DNA of 64,000 bases from 20CM-2-55-15 sp963738025 (GTDB lineage: Bacteria; Acidobacteriota; Terriglobia; 20CM-2-55-15). The notes under the pieces are model-generated. The model saw nothing but the letters and a program-made list of their open reading frames with translations. It was not told where the DNA came from and did no database searches. A program made the translations under genes and the position numbers. Each line of letters opens with the position of its first letter. Positions within the stretch are counted from its first letter, which is position 1. This document shows positions 55,921-64,000 of this stretch, piece by piece. The stretch lies in NCBI GenBank assembly GCA_963738025.1, contig CAVTWA010000027.1:1-64000 (forward strand). The letters are read 5' to 3'.

Positions 55921-58349
55921 TCACGGGACCTTGACATTCGCCTGCTTGCGGAACGCCTCGGTGTTGACGATCCCGAGAACGATCGAAGAAAACTTGTAAT
56001 TGTCTTTCGCGGCGCCACGAACAACCGCGCGTACTTGAGGCATATCGAAGTACTCCAGTTCGCGGTTCAGCGCGTACATCATCAGCCTTTCCGTCAAGGC
56101 CCGCGCGAACATCGCCGGACGGCTGGCCAGCTGGGCCCTCAGTTCCATAGGGCCATCGATGCCGACGCCATTCGGCAGTACCGTGCGGGCATCGATCGCG
56201 GCGTTTTCCGCCTGGCGGTCGGTGGTCCGCCAGCGCCCGATGGCATCGAAATTTTCCAAAGGCAGGCCCGTCGGATCGATCACGCCATGGCACTGCATGC
56301 AGATGGGTTTCTCGCGGTGTTGCTCGAGGCGTGCCCGAATCGTCCTCGGCTTCTCTCCCGCCTTCTGATCGAGATTCGTTGCGACGTTAGGCGGAGGCGG
56401 CGAAGGAGGTGTGCCCATCAGCTTATCGAGCACCCATGCCCCGCGCAGAACCGGAGACGTACGGTCGCCATACGATGTCCGCAGCAAGTATTGCGCCCTT
56501 GCCGAGAAGGCCCCAGCGTTCTTTTTCGCTTACCGTCACCCTGCGGAATTGCGTGCCGAGGACGCCGGGAATCCCATAGTGGCGCGCCAGGCGCTCATTC
56601 AGGAACGTGTGGTCGGCGGTCAGCAGATCCCCGACACTGCGATCTTCCAGGAGAATGCTGCTCAGGAAATATTCCGCCTCTTTCGAGAAATCGCGCCGCA
56701 GTTGGATCGTTGAATTCCGGGAATAACATCGGATCAGGCTTCACGGCATCGAGATCCGCGATGTTCAGCCACTTCATCGCAAAGCTGGTGACCAGACTCG
56801 AGGCTTTGGGATCCGCCAGCATGCGCTTTACCTGTTTTTCCATCGCGCCGGGTTTCGTTAACCCACTGGAGGCGGCGAGCGTCAGCAGTTCGTCGTCGGG
56901 ACCCGTATTCCACAGGAAAAACGAAAGGCGGGAAGCCAGTTCGAGATCGGTGAGAGTGACCTCGGCATCGGGAGATGACGCGTCCCCGAATGGACCTGTA
57001 GAGAAACTCGGGGCTGGCCAGTACCGCCGTCACGACCTGCTCGATGCCTCGATCGAATCCTCCTTGCGCTTCGCGGCCAAAGTCATAGAACGGCATCAGG
57101 TGATTCACATCGTCCGCGTTGACCGGCCGTCGAAAGGCACGGCGCGCCAGGTTTTCGGTAATTTTCCGCGCACAGGCCGCCTCGCCGGTTTTTTATCGGC
57201 GGGCTCGCAGACGAAGATCAGCGCGCGGCTCGGCGTCCGCGCAAGGCCTGTAGGGTTGTACGGCCCGAGGATTTCGACGCCGTCGCCCAGCCGCGGCATG
57301 CGGCCGTTACCGGCGCCGAACCCGAGAGCTCCAATGCCGTTGAATCCTGCGCCGACATTCTCATCGGATTCCACATGGGAACGATCGATGAAAGCGACAG
57401 TCATGTCGTGCACGCCGGCTTCAACCTGCAGCGGAATTTTCGTAAAGCGAGACATGATCTCATCCCGTCCCGCAGGGCCCTTGCGATCCACAATCGCCTG
57501 ATCGGCGGGTCCGCCAATCGGTTTGCGGAAGACGATCTTGCCGTCGAAAATGATAACCAGCGTGCTTTCATTTTCCAGCGTGCTGGTGTACAGGCCGAGG
57601 GACAGATCGAGAATGTTGATGCGGTACTCGCCGTCTGCAGGAAAGTTGTGCTTGAAACGCATGCCGCCACGCGTGCCCGGAGGCAACGGCAGTTCGCCGT
57701 CCTGATTCGCCGCGAGACTGTATTTCACATTGGCGACCGGAGGATGGCTATTGCCGACCGCAACTTTTGCGATCTGCCGGGCGGCCGTAATGTACTGGTC
57801 CAGGAACGCGGGCGATACGCCGAGCACCGCCGCGACATTGTCGAAGCCTCCGACCTGGATGTCCTGCGGCAGGACGTCGTTTGCGTTCACGTCCACACCT
57901 ACCAGTGCTTTAACGGAGGCGGCGTACTCGGTTCGATTCAGGCGCTGGATCGGCACATAGCCCGCCTTAGGACCTTTCGTCCGCGAGTCGATGGTGTCCT
58001 CCATCCAGGTCACGAATGAATCGATATCCGTCTGCGGCGGCTGCGGATTACCCGGCGGCGGCATCAATCGTCCACGCAGCTTGCGCAGCGCTTTTTCCCA
58101 GATCTGCGCGTTCTGCTCCGGCGTCTGGAGATCCAGGCTATCCAGCGCGAGTCCACCCGTCTTCACGCGCGAGTTGTGGCAGGTGAAGCAGTATTTCGAA
58201 AGCATCGCAAGATGTGGATCCGGCTCGGCCGCGGCGGGAGTCTGTGCCTTTGTCTGGAAAGACACCGAGGAGGTGATCAGAAACAGAAGAACACCCAGAC
58301 CCAGGAAACGCTTGACGCACGTCCGGATTCGCAAAGAGAGATTGCTCAT
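55921..58349 (-). CDS. DUF1587/DUF1592/DUF1588/DUF1585 protein with c-type haem, four frameshifts
   Basis: About 810 codons. From ATG 58349 there is a signal peptide (FLGLGVLLFLITSSVSF) and one haem c site CFTCHNSRVKTGG (Cys54, Cys57, His58), the PSD1 cytochrome. Then DUF1587 (IQRLNRTEYAASVKALVGVD), a jelly-roll-like segment (RFKHNFPADGEYRINILDLS), DUF1595/DUF1592, DUF1588 and DUF1585 (LRTSYGDRTSPVLRGAWVLD; KPICMQCHGVIDPTGLPLEN; MMYALNREL). A second CxxCH, CMQCH, is in DUF1588. Single-base indels near 57,185, 57,010, 56,722 and 56,482 break the frame. Partner of the DUF1552 gene. Confidence 0.85.
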
Positions 58350-58550
58350 GACGCCCCCATTTTCACACAAAAGCCGAAGGATCAAAACTTTGTGGTTTTT
58401 GCCTAGGCCGGCCTATAAGAAAAGGTGTGAAACAAATAAGCATAGAGCCTGGCCCGGCCGCGGGCGGGGACTTCGCTGCGTCGGGCCTATTGTTCACCGC
58501 ACATCATTCCATTGCAGTGCTAAAATTGCCCCACTTACTGAGGGAACAAC

Positions 58551-60255
58551 ATGATCACCGCGTTGTGGCTCGCCGTAGTTCTTCTCGTTCAGACGCCGGG
58601 GCAGATCTCGAATTCAACCTTCAAAGTGAACGGCATGATTATCCGCGAGGACGGCCGGGAGCCGGACCGCGTTTCCGATGCGGACCGTGTCTTATTGAGA
58701 GGCAACGGGGTCTCAAAAGTATTCGACATCGACACCGGCGGCGCATTTGAGTTCACCAATGTCCGGCCGGGAAGCTACGAGATTGTGGTCGGGCCCCGCG
58801 TATCCATGGAGCCGGTCAAGGTTGTGGTTACGGATAAAGATGTGAGCGGTGTCCGCGTCGTGGTTCCGGATCGGGTCATTCTCAGCGGCACCGTAATGAT
58901 GGACGCGTCAGGACCGTCACCCCGCTTTCAGCTGAGCTTCACGAGGATGGACGGCCCCGCGCCATCTGGTCCGGTCCGTGTGACGGCCGCGACGACATTC
59001 ACAGCGGCGTTATCCCCCGGCCAATATCGCGTCACGACGGACGGTCTTCCGAACAGTTTCACCCTGAAGTCTATGACGCTGGACACAACGGATGTCCTCG
59101 CTCAGCCAATGAAACTCACAAGTGGTGATTCCCCATCGCTCAGCGTGATGCTCGGTGTCGCGGCGCCTGCGCCCTGGGTGAAGGTTGCCGGGCGTATCGT
59201 TGGCGGAAATGCCGGACCTGTCCCACCCGGCAGCGTCTCGATGAGCGGTGCCGCAATTCTCGAAACACTGACGGCTCCTGTGCAATCCGACGGCTCGTTT
59301 GAATTCCCAAAGGTATTGCCGGGCATCTACGATGTCCGAACTCTTCCGGTCACGGTTTTGTCTGCAGACAGCACATTGACGGTGGGCCCGGCAGACCTGA
59401 CGAACTTTCAGCTCCGGACACCGCAGCCAATAGAAATCAAAGGACGGATTCTGATCCAGGGCGATGTGCCGATGCCGCGGCTGGCCTTCTCGGTCGGTGG
59501 CGCCACTGTGCCGGCAAATCCACAGCCCGGTGGCTCTTTTACGATTGCATTGCCGGAAGGAGAGAGGCAGATTTCCATCGTTCCCACTAGCATTCCAGCA
59601 GGGTATACCCTCACATCCTTGACCTACGGCACGACCGACCTGCTGAAGAATCCGATCCGCAGTCGCAGCCGGCGACAACGCACCATTGAATGTTGCATTC
59701 AATGCAACCTCCGTCATGCCGGTGAACGTCCGCGGCCGCGTGACCGGCCTTTTAACGAAGAAGGGCGTCCGTGTTGTGCTCATGAGCCCACTTCTCGCTT
59801 CCGTGGAAGCTTCGATCAATCCCGACGGCTCGTTTTCTTTTTCAAAGATACTTCCAGGCAATTACGTCGCGCGCCTGAGCCTCAGTGGTCTCTCCGTCGG
59901 GACGGCCATCACCGTGAGTACGAAAGATGTGAGAGATGTAGTCATCAACTATCCGCGGGAATTTGTCGTGACCGGACACGTCATCGTAGAAGGTGGAGGC
60001 ACCGCCGCTCCACCGCAACTTTCGATAGAAGCGAAACCGGAGTCCGGAAGACCTGTTACTGCAACCGTAAGTGGTAATGGAGTGATCATGCTGAACGTGA
60101 AGGATGGCGAGTACAACATCGCCATTCGAGATGTGCCCTCCGCTTATCAGGTCAAGTCCGTCATGTACGGAACGACCGATCTGCAGAAACAGCCGCTGAA
60201 AATCGATGGTCCTGTGACCTGGGAGATCATCGTGCGACTGGCGGCAGGGAGATAA
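58551..60255 (+). CDS. Secreted protein of repeated CarboxypepD-like beta-sandwich domains, one frameshift
   Basis: About 568 codons. Short hydrophobic leader (TALWLAVVLLVQ). The body is a series of transthyretin-like (carboxypeptidase-regulatory) beta-sandwich modules: GGAFEFTNVRPGSYEIVVGP, DGSFEFPKVLPGIYDVRTLP, GSFTIALPEGERQISIVP and DGSFSFSKILPGNYVARLSL, alternating with blocks ending MTLDTTDVL, YGTTDLLKNPI and YGTTDLQKQPL. An extra G near 59,663 shifts the frame. No enzyme motif; probably a surface or secreted adhesion protein. The stop codon falls in a palindrome. Confidence 0.8.
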
Positions 60256-60299
60256 GCCACGAACAAATTCGTTAAATTCGTTCAATCCGTGGCTTATCC
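60252..60299. terminator. Palindrome GATAAGCCACG / CGTGGCTTATC (converging stops)
   Basis: Eleven-base arms around a loop that itself contains two copies of AATTCGTT. It covers the stop of the CarboxypepD-like gene and ends seven bases before the stop of the converging gene. Shared terminator; same unit as at 45.5 and 61.6 kb. Confidence 0.7.
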
Positions 60300-60305
60300 G
60301 ACCGG

Positions 60306-61346
60306 TTAATGCCAGTACTGACCTGGCCAGCGTTCCGGAACGTCTTTGATCCAGCCCAGCGACGTACTCGAAACCGGAACGAAGCGAATGAGGAGAGTCG
60401 AATCATCCGCCGGCAAAGCGGCGAGATTCGCGCGATAACTGGCCCACGATGTGTTGAGGTAGTCTTCCACATTTGAAATGTAAAACACGGAAACCGTAGC
60501 CCGATGGTCCTTCAGGTACTGCGCAATCGTCTTGATCGTCTTTGAGCCGCCAAAGTCGGCGACCAGCGGCACAATCAGGTTCTTGAGTTGCATGTCCCGA
60601 ACATACCTGTACCGCTCTTCCGTCTCGAGATACGCCCAGTTGGTGCCGCGGCCGTCGGTCGCCACCATCAAGTTGTAGTAACTCGGCACCTGATTATTGG
60701 GACTCGAACTGGCATAGGAATAATCCATTCGAGGGCCGCCGCGGAAGAAAACGTTGAAGACGTATTCGATCTTCTGCACATCGTCCATGCTGAGCTGGAA
60801 TTGGTGCTGCTTGATGAGACGATCCTTGATGGCTTGCAAGGTCTGTTTTGCAACGTCTGAACTTCCGCTTACAGGTTCGAAGGCTTTGAAAATATCTTCA
60901 GCCGACGCCGTGGCTGTCAGCCCGCTGGGTTTGGGGCGGGAAAACAATTTGGAAACAAATTCCACACGATCTGCCGACATCTCGAACAGCGCTTTGTACA
61001 TCAGCAGTTCGAGCATATTCTGCCGCCGGATGTCCATGATGAAGGCGACCTTTGGCCGAATTGCTGCGATGTACGTGAAGTTCTGCTCCGGAGCGACGCC
61101 AAGATATGCGCCGCCGGGTTTGGCGATGCGTTTCAGTTCCGGGATAACGTCCTGGTATGAAACTTCATTCGAGACGAAGTTCTCATAAGGAAAGGCGCCC
61201 CCTGGTTCGGAAAAAGCCGTGACCATGCGCCAGAACTCCGCGTCCGAATACCGGCCGGGCAGCGTATCGGCGGCCTTTGAAGTCGGGGATGCAAAGCAAA
61301 CGATGGCCATGGCCATGACGCCGATGACGATGGTCTTCCTCAACAT
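60306..61346 (-). CDS. Secreted protein of unknown function (methyltransferase-fold-like)
   Basis: 346 residues from ATG 61346 (MLRKTIVIGVMAMAIVCFAS leader, then SKA). The body contains GRYSDAEFWRMVTAFSEPGG, ENFVSNEVSYQDVIPELKRI, GGAYLGVAPEQNFTYIAAIR and FIMDIRRQNMLELLMYKALF, a pattern I recall from the LIC_10091-like uncharacterised proteins with a Rossmann-type core; SAM-binding Gly motif is not clear. The C-terminal YRYVRDMQLKNLIVPLVADF and YISNVEDYLNTSWASYRANL are family-like. It starts well downstream of the open frame's first ATG. Function unknown. Expressed toward the palindrome at 60.25 kb. Confidence 0.75.
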   Translation of the reverse strand: MLRKTIVIGVMAMAIVCFASPTSKAADTLPGRYSDAEFWRMVTAFSEPGGAFPYENFVSNEVSYQDVIPELKRIAKPGGAYLGVAPEQNFTYIAAIRPKVAFIMDIRRQNMLELLMYKALFEMSADRVEFVSKLFSRPKPSGLTATASAEDIFKAFEPVSGSSDVAKQTLQAIKDRLIKQHQFQLSMDDVQKIEYVFNVFFRGGPRMDYSYASSSPNNQVPSYYNLMVATDGRGTNWAYLETEERYRYVRDMQLKNLIVPLVADFGGSKTIKTIAQYLKDHRATVSVFYISNVEDYLNTSWASYRANLAALPADDSTLLIRFVPVSSTSLGWIKDVPERWPGQYWH

Positions 61347-61791
61347 GGACCTATAGATTAAGTCCAGATTGATTTCTTGTCCTGTGATTTGTCCCGTGCC
61401 ACACCGGCGATTCAAGGATCGAATCAACAAAGACGCCCGTCGACGTCATTGTTATTGATCACCTCGAAAAGCCGTCGGCGAACTAGCCAAATTCTTATTA
61501 GATTCCGGTACGGCCTGGTGTCGGTCGCAGGGCCTTTGCGGTTGAATAAGCCAGGGATTTAACGGATTTAGCAGATTGAAATCCGTTGAATCCGTTAAAT
61601 CCGTGGCTTATCCAACCTTGCAGTGTTGGTATTCGGTGTCCTGGCAAAATCGAACGCAGCCGCCGCCGCGCGCGGAATCCGACTCACTCTGACGCTCTCA
61701 GCGCTGAATGTCATGCATTATCAGTTATTTGCGGCGATTTGTCGCAGGACTTCTACATCTTTGGAGAGAGAGCGCAGAAAGTAGGTAAACC
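61347..61791. other. Gene-free region with a palindrome
   Basis: 445 bases between the divergent genes at 61.35 and 61.79 kb. At 61,545-61,613 an inverted repeat AATAAGCCAGGGATTTAACG / CGTTAAATCCGTGGCTTATC with a 20-base loop. The remainder has no open frame of note; it should hold both promoters. Confidence 0.5.
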
Positions 61792-62298
61792 ATGAAGACA
61801 AAATCGACTCCTAATCAGATCAAGGCAAAGCTTGGTCTGCACGGTGTGTCGGATCCGGCCTCGGGCAACGCGCTGATGGCAGCGGACAAGACTATTTCCT
61901 GCCAGGACAAGGCTATTTCCTGGAGGACAAGGCTATTTCCTGGAGGACAAGGCTATTTCCTGGAGGACAAGGCTATTTCCTGGAGGACAAGGCTATTTCC
62001 TGCCAGGACAAGGCTATTTCCTGGAGGACAAGGCTATTTCCTGGAGGACAAGGCTATTTCCTGGAGGACAAGGCTATTTCCTGGAGGACAAGGCTATTTC
62101 CTGGAGGACAAGGCTATTTCCTGGAGGACAAGACTATTTCCTGGAGGACAAGACTATTTCCTGGAGGACAAGGCTATTTCCTGGAGGACAAGACTATTTC
62201 CTGGAGGACGAGACTATTTCCTGGAGGACAAGGCTATTTCCTGGCGGACAAGGTCATTTTCTGGAAGAAGAGCATGGCGCAGTGTTCGTTTGGATTAG
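61792..62298 (+). CDS. 168-codon frame made mostly of a 20-bp tandem repeat
   Basis: ATG 61792 has AGGTA just upstream. The first 31 codons are non-repetitive (KTKSTPNQIKAKLGLHGVSD); then the minisatellite at 61,884-62,262 is read through, giving a peptide of period 20 (DKAISWRTRLFPGGQGYFLE). It ends ISWRTRSFSGRRAWRSVRLD. Because 20 is not a multiple of three the three frames rotate, yet none meets a stop on this strand. Whether this is translated cannot be told from the sequence; codon use is fixed by the repeat. No homologue or motif recognised. Confidence 0.4.
   Translation: MKTKSTPNQIKAKLGLHGVSDPASGNALMAADKTISCQDKAISWRTRLFPGGQGYFLEDKAISWRTRLFPARTRLFPGGQGYFLEDKAISWRTRLFPGGQGYFLEDKAISWRTRLFPGGQDYFLEDKAISWRTRLFPGGRDYFLEDKAISWRTRSFSGRRAWRSVRLD
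61884..62262. repeat. Minisatellite, 20-bp unit GGACAAGGCTATTTCCTGGA
   Basis: Eighteen clear units (GGACAAGGCTATTTCCTGGA, with two 21-base variants ending TGCCA and a few A-for-G changes) plus one degenerate unit at the end (AGGTCATTTTCTGG). Identity between units is very high, so the array is young or maintained. No spacers, so not a CRISPR. Each unit carries a GGAGGAC Shine-Dalgarno-like string. Confidence 0.9.
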
Positions 62299-62436
62299 CG
62301 GCTAGATCGATGGCCCTTGAGGGCGCCAGCGGCAGCTCAATATTATCCAGGCCGATTATCGAAATGATATCAAGCGTGAAAGTGGGTTATTGACGGAGCA
62401 AGTCGAACCGGCGAGAATCCACCACGGGATCACGAC

Positions 62437-63156
62437 GTGCCCGACAATCGCTTTCCAAGCACACAGTGGAGTCTGGTGTTAATTGCTGGCCAGGGTTCCA
62501 GCGAGGAGTCGCGGCAGGCTTTGGCCAAGTTGTGCCGTTTGTACTGGTATCCGCTTTACGCTTTCGTCCGCCGGGAAGGTTATGATCCGGACGAAGCGCA
62601 AGACCTGACTCAGGCGTTCTTCACTCGTTTACTCGAAAAGAAATATCTCAAAGATTATCAGCGGGAGCGCGGACGGTTCCGCTCGTTTCTTCTAACCGCG
62701 TTGAAACATTTCCTCTCCAATGAGCGAGACCGTAGCTACGCGCAAAAGCGAGGCGGCGGCGCTTCGCTTCTTTCGCTCGATGCTGTCATGGAGGCGGGTG
62801 AGAGACGATACAGTCTGGAACCGCGTTCGGATCTCACTCCTGAAAGAATCTTCGAGCGGCAGTGGGCGCTCACCGTGCTGGATCAAGTGTTTCTCCGCCT
62901 GCGCAGTGAATCGGACGAGAGCGGAAAGAAAAAACAATTCGAGCTTATGAAACCATTCCTTGTCGGTGCGGAAGACCGCATACCCTACAAAGACCTTGCC
63001 AGCGAACTCAACACGACTGAAGGCGGCTTAAAGGTTGCTATCCATCGGCTACGCCGCCGGTTCCGCGAGATTCTGCGTGATGAGATCTCCCAGACGGTAG
63101 TGCATGCCGGCGAGGTTCAAGAGGAGATCCGCTATCTCATTTCCGTACTGATGTAA
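62437..63156 (+). CDS. ECF-like RNA polymerase sigma factor
   Basis: 239 residues from GTG 62437. Region 2 is seen as QALAKLCRLYWYPLYAFVRR, EAQDLTQAFFTRLLEKKYLK and RFRSFLLTALKHFLSNERDR, and region 4 as DLASELNTTEGGLKVAIHRL followed by RRRFREILRDEI. This is the ECF-like type often found next to serine/threonine kinases in Acidobacteriota. No anti-sigma factor is present. The gene 40 bases on encodes a zinc-ribbon membrane protein, a common partner position for such sigma factors. The C-terminal extension (QTVVHAGEVQEEIRYLISVL) is family-like. Confidence 0.88.
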   Translation: MPDNRFPSTQWSLVLIAGQGSSEESRQALAKLCRLYWYPLYAFVRREGYDPDEAQDLTQAFFTRLLEKKYLKDYQRERGRFRSFLLTALKHFLSNERDRSYAQKRGGGASLLSLDAVMEAGERRYSLEPRSDLTPERIFERQWALTVLDQVFLRLRSESDESGKKKQFELMKPFLVGAEDRIPYKDLASELNTTEGGLKVAIHRLRRRFREILRDEISQTVVHAGEVQEEIRYLISVLM

Positions 63157-63196
63157 CTTTTCACCAGAAAGGCTTCAGTAAGCTATGGGAGGAAGT

Positions 63197-64000
63197 ATGA
63201 GCGAAGCCGCTCGTTGCTCGGCTTGCGGAACTGAGCTTTCGGAAACATCCGCTCAGGGGCTCTGTCCAGCCTGTTTGCTGAAGCTGGGTCTGAGCGATTC
63301 CCATATTTCGGCTTCGCCAGAAGACCCGAGTGTCCAGGCGCAGCCAGCGGTCAAGGCCGAACAGCCGATACATCGCCACGGCGTTCACTGGGCGGTCCCG
63401 GCGACTGCGGTTGTGGCGTTGCTGCTTGTAGTCGCGGGTCTTACCATTTTTTTACATCGGCCGCTGCCTCCGCCGGTTCGCATCCTCCGATTTGACTTGG
63501 TTCTACCCAAAGACGCGATTGACTTTGCTGTTTCACCAGACGGTCTCCATCTTGTTTTCAGCGCCTCAGACGACCAAGGCATAAGCTCGCTCTGGATGCA
63601 TTCCTTTGATGCGTTTGGGGAGCGGCGGCTCCCCGGTACAGAAAGCGGCGCTTCTCCGTTCTGGTCGCCGGATAGCCACTCTGTGGGGTTCTTTGCCGAC
63701 CGAAAGCTCAAGACAATCGATATTTCGAATGTGGCGCCGCAAGTCCTTTGTGATGCTCCAGCCGGGCAGGGAGGGACCTGGAATATTGCAGGCACTATCG
63801 TTTTCGCGGCGAATCTGCCTGGATCGTTGTATCGAGTCTCGTCTAAGGGCGGTATACCACAGCCCGTGAGTTCAGTGGACAGTTCAGACTCTCAGACGAT
63901 CCGCCGGCGGCCCCACTTTTTGCCGGATGGCCGTCACTTCCTCTATGCCGCGGTCTCTGCCAATCCGAAGAACGGCGGAATCTTTGTCGGTTCGCTCGAC
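63197..64000 (+). CDS. Zinc-ribbon, membrane and PD40 beta-propeller protein, cut by window end
   Basis: ATG 63197 with GGGAGGAAG six bases before; open to the right edge, 268 codons seen. The N-terminus has a zinc ribbon CSACGTELSETSAQGLCPAC (Cys7, Cys10, Cys24, Cys27), then one membrane helix (WAVPATAVVALLLVVAGLTIFL, about 74-95), then WD40-like/PD40 propeller repeats (DFAVSPDGLHLVFSASDDQG; SPFWSPDSHSVGFFADRKLK; TWNIAGTIVFAANLPGSLYR). In Acidobacteriota this ribbon normally sits in front of a serine/threonine kinase; here the kinase domain is absent. The rest lies outside the window. Confidence 0.85.
   Translation, partial: MSEAARCSACGTELSETSAQGLCPACLLKLGLSDSHISASPEDPSVQAQPAVKAEQPIHRHGVHWAVPATAVVALLLVVAGLTIFLHRPLPPPVRILRFDLVLPKDAIDFAVSPDGLHLVFSASDDQGISSLWMHSFDAFGERRLPGTESGASPFWSPDSHSVGFFADRKLKTIDISNVAPQVLCDAPAGQGGTWNIAGTIVFAANLPGSLYRVSSKGGIPQPVSSVDSSDSQTIRRRPHFLPDGRHFLYAAVSANPKNGGIFVGSLD

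Noticed and set aside
61884..62262. CRISPR array
   Set aside because: The units are contiguous 20-mers with no spacers and no cas genes are near.

Overview
The window is a composite. Bases 1 to about 5,195 are very GC-rich and carry secreted actinobacterial-type genes: a lamin-tail-domain protein, an inositol-monophosphatase-family enzyme, a GH64-like beta-1,3-glucanase with a C-terminal ricin-B lectin, and a second ricin-B glycosidase. The codon use and the lectin domains look like Micromonosporaceae or Streptomyces relatives. At about 5,189-5,200 two unrelated reading frames are cut at the same point: the secreted glycosidase (+ strand) and a histidine kinase (- strand). The simplest reading is a chimeric contig from a metagenome. 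Everything after that looks like one uncultured Acidobacteriota genome. The arguments are the DUF1592/DUF1552 pair, alternative complex III, the membrane pyrophosphatase, the PrkA/YeaH/SpoVR trio, CarboxypepD-like and TPR secreted proteins, an ECF sigma factor next to a zinc-ribbon/PD40 protein, and the same dispersed palindromic repeats from 8 kb to 62 kb.

Layout of the main part: truncated sensor kinase (5.2-6.3 kb); RraA-like protein and a tripartite RND efflux operon (6.5-13.2 kb) whose outer-membrane gene has a fold-back element near its start; DcaP-like porin (13.3-14.9); two dipeptide/oligopeptide permeases and a proton-pumping pyrophosphatase (15.2-19.4); TPR proteins (19.5-21.2); queC and queE (21.2-22.6); a large CPBP-type membrane protease with an internally duplicated domain (22.6-25.9); DinG-like helicase (26.0-27.8); HAD hydrolase (27.9-28.7); a translationally coupled B3/B4-JAMM-MoaD trio (28.7-30.1); SpoVR-YeaH-PrkA stress module (30.1-35.3); Der GTPase, a MerR regulator, tRNA-Pro(GGG) and SurE (35.5-38.0); alternative complex III actABCD (38.0-43.5); tRNA-Pro(CGG); a methyltransferase and the remains of another (44.1-45.5); a secreted DUF6152-like protein and carboxylesterase (45.6-47.9); a hydantoinase / arylmalonate-decarboxylase-like / MFS operon (48.0-51.5); metallo-beta-lactamase-fold hydrolase; ankyrin-repeat protein; DUF1552 and DUF1592 proteins (54.5-58.3); CarboxypepD-like and unknown secreted proteins (58.5-61.3); a 20-bp minisatellite ORF; an ECF sigma factor; and a truncated zinc-ribbon/PD40 protein at the right edge.

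Functionally the acidobacterial part describes an aerobic, membrane-energised soil-type heterotroph. The quinol-oxidising complex III substitute and the pyrophosphatase supply membrane energy; peptide, efflux and porin transport and several secreted hydrolases handle nutrients. The hydantoinase, decarboxylase-like enzyme and MFS carrier form one likely catabolic cassette for an acidic or cyclic-ureide substrate. The PrkA module points to starvation or stress control.

Two cautions. First, many genes carry single-base indels (at least twenty). The clean codon structure on both sides suggests consensus errors rather than decay, so I annotate these as single genes with frameshifts. Second, exact start sites are given only where a ribosome-binding site or signal peptide supports them; otherwise they are best guesses.
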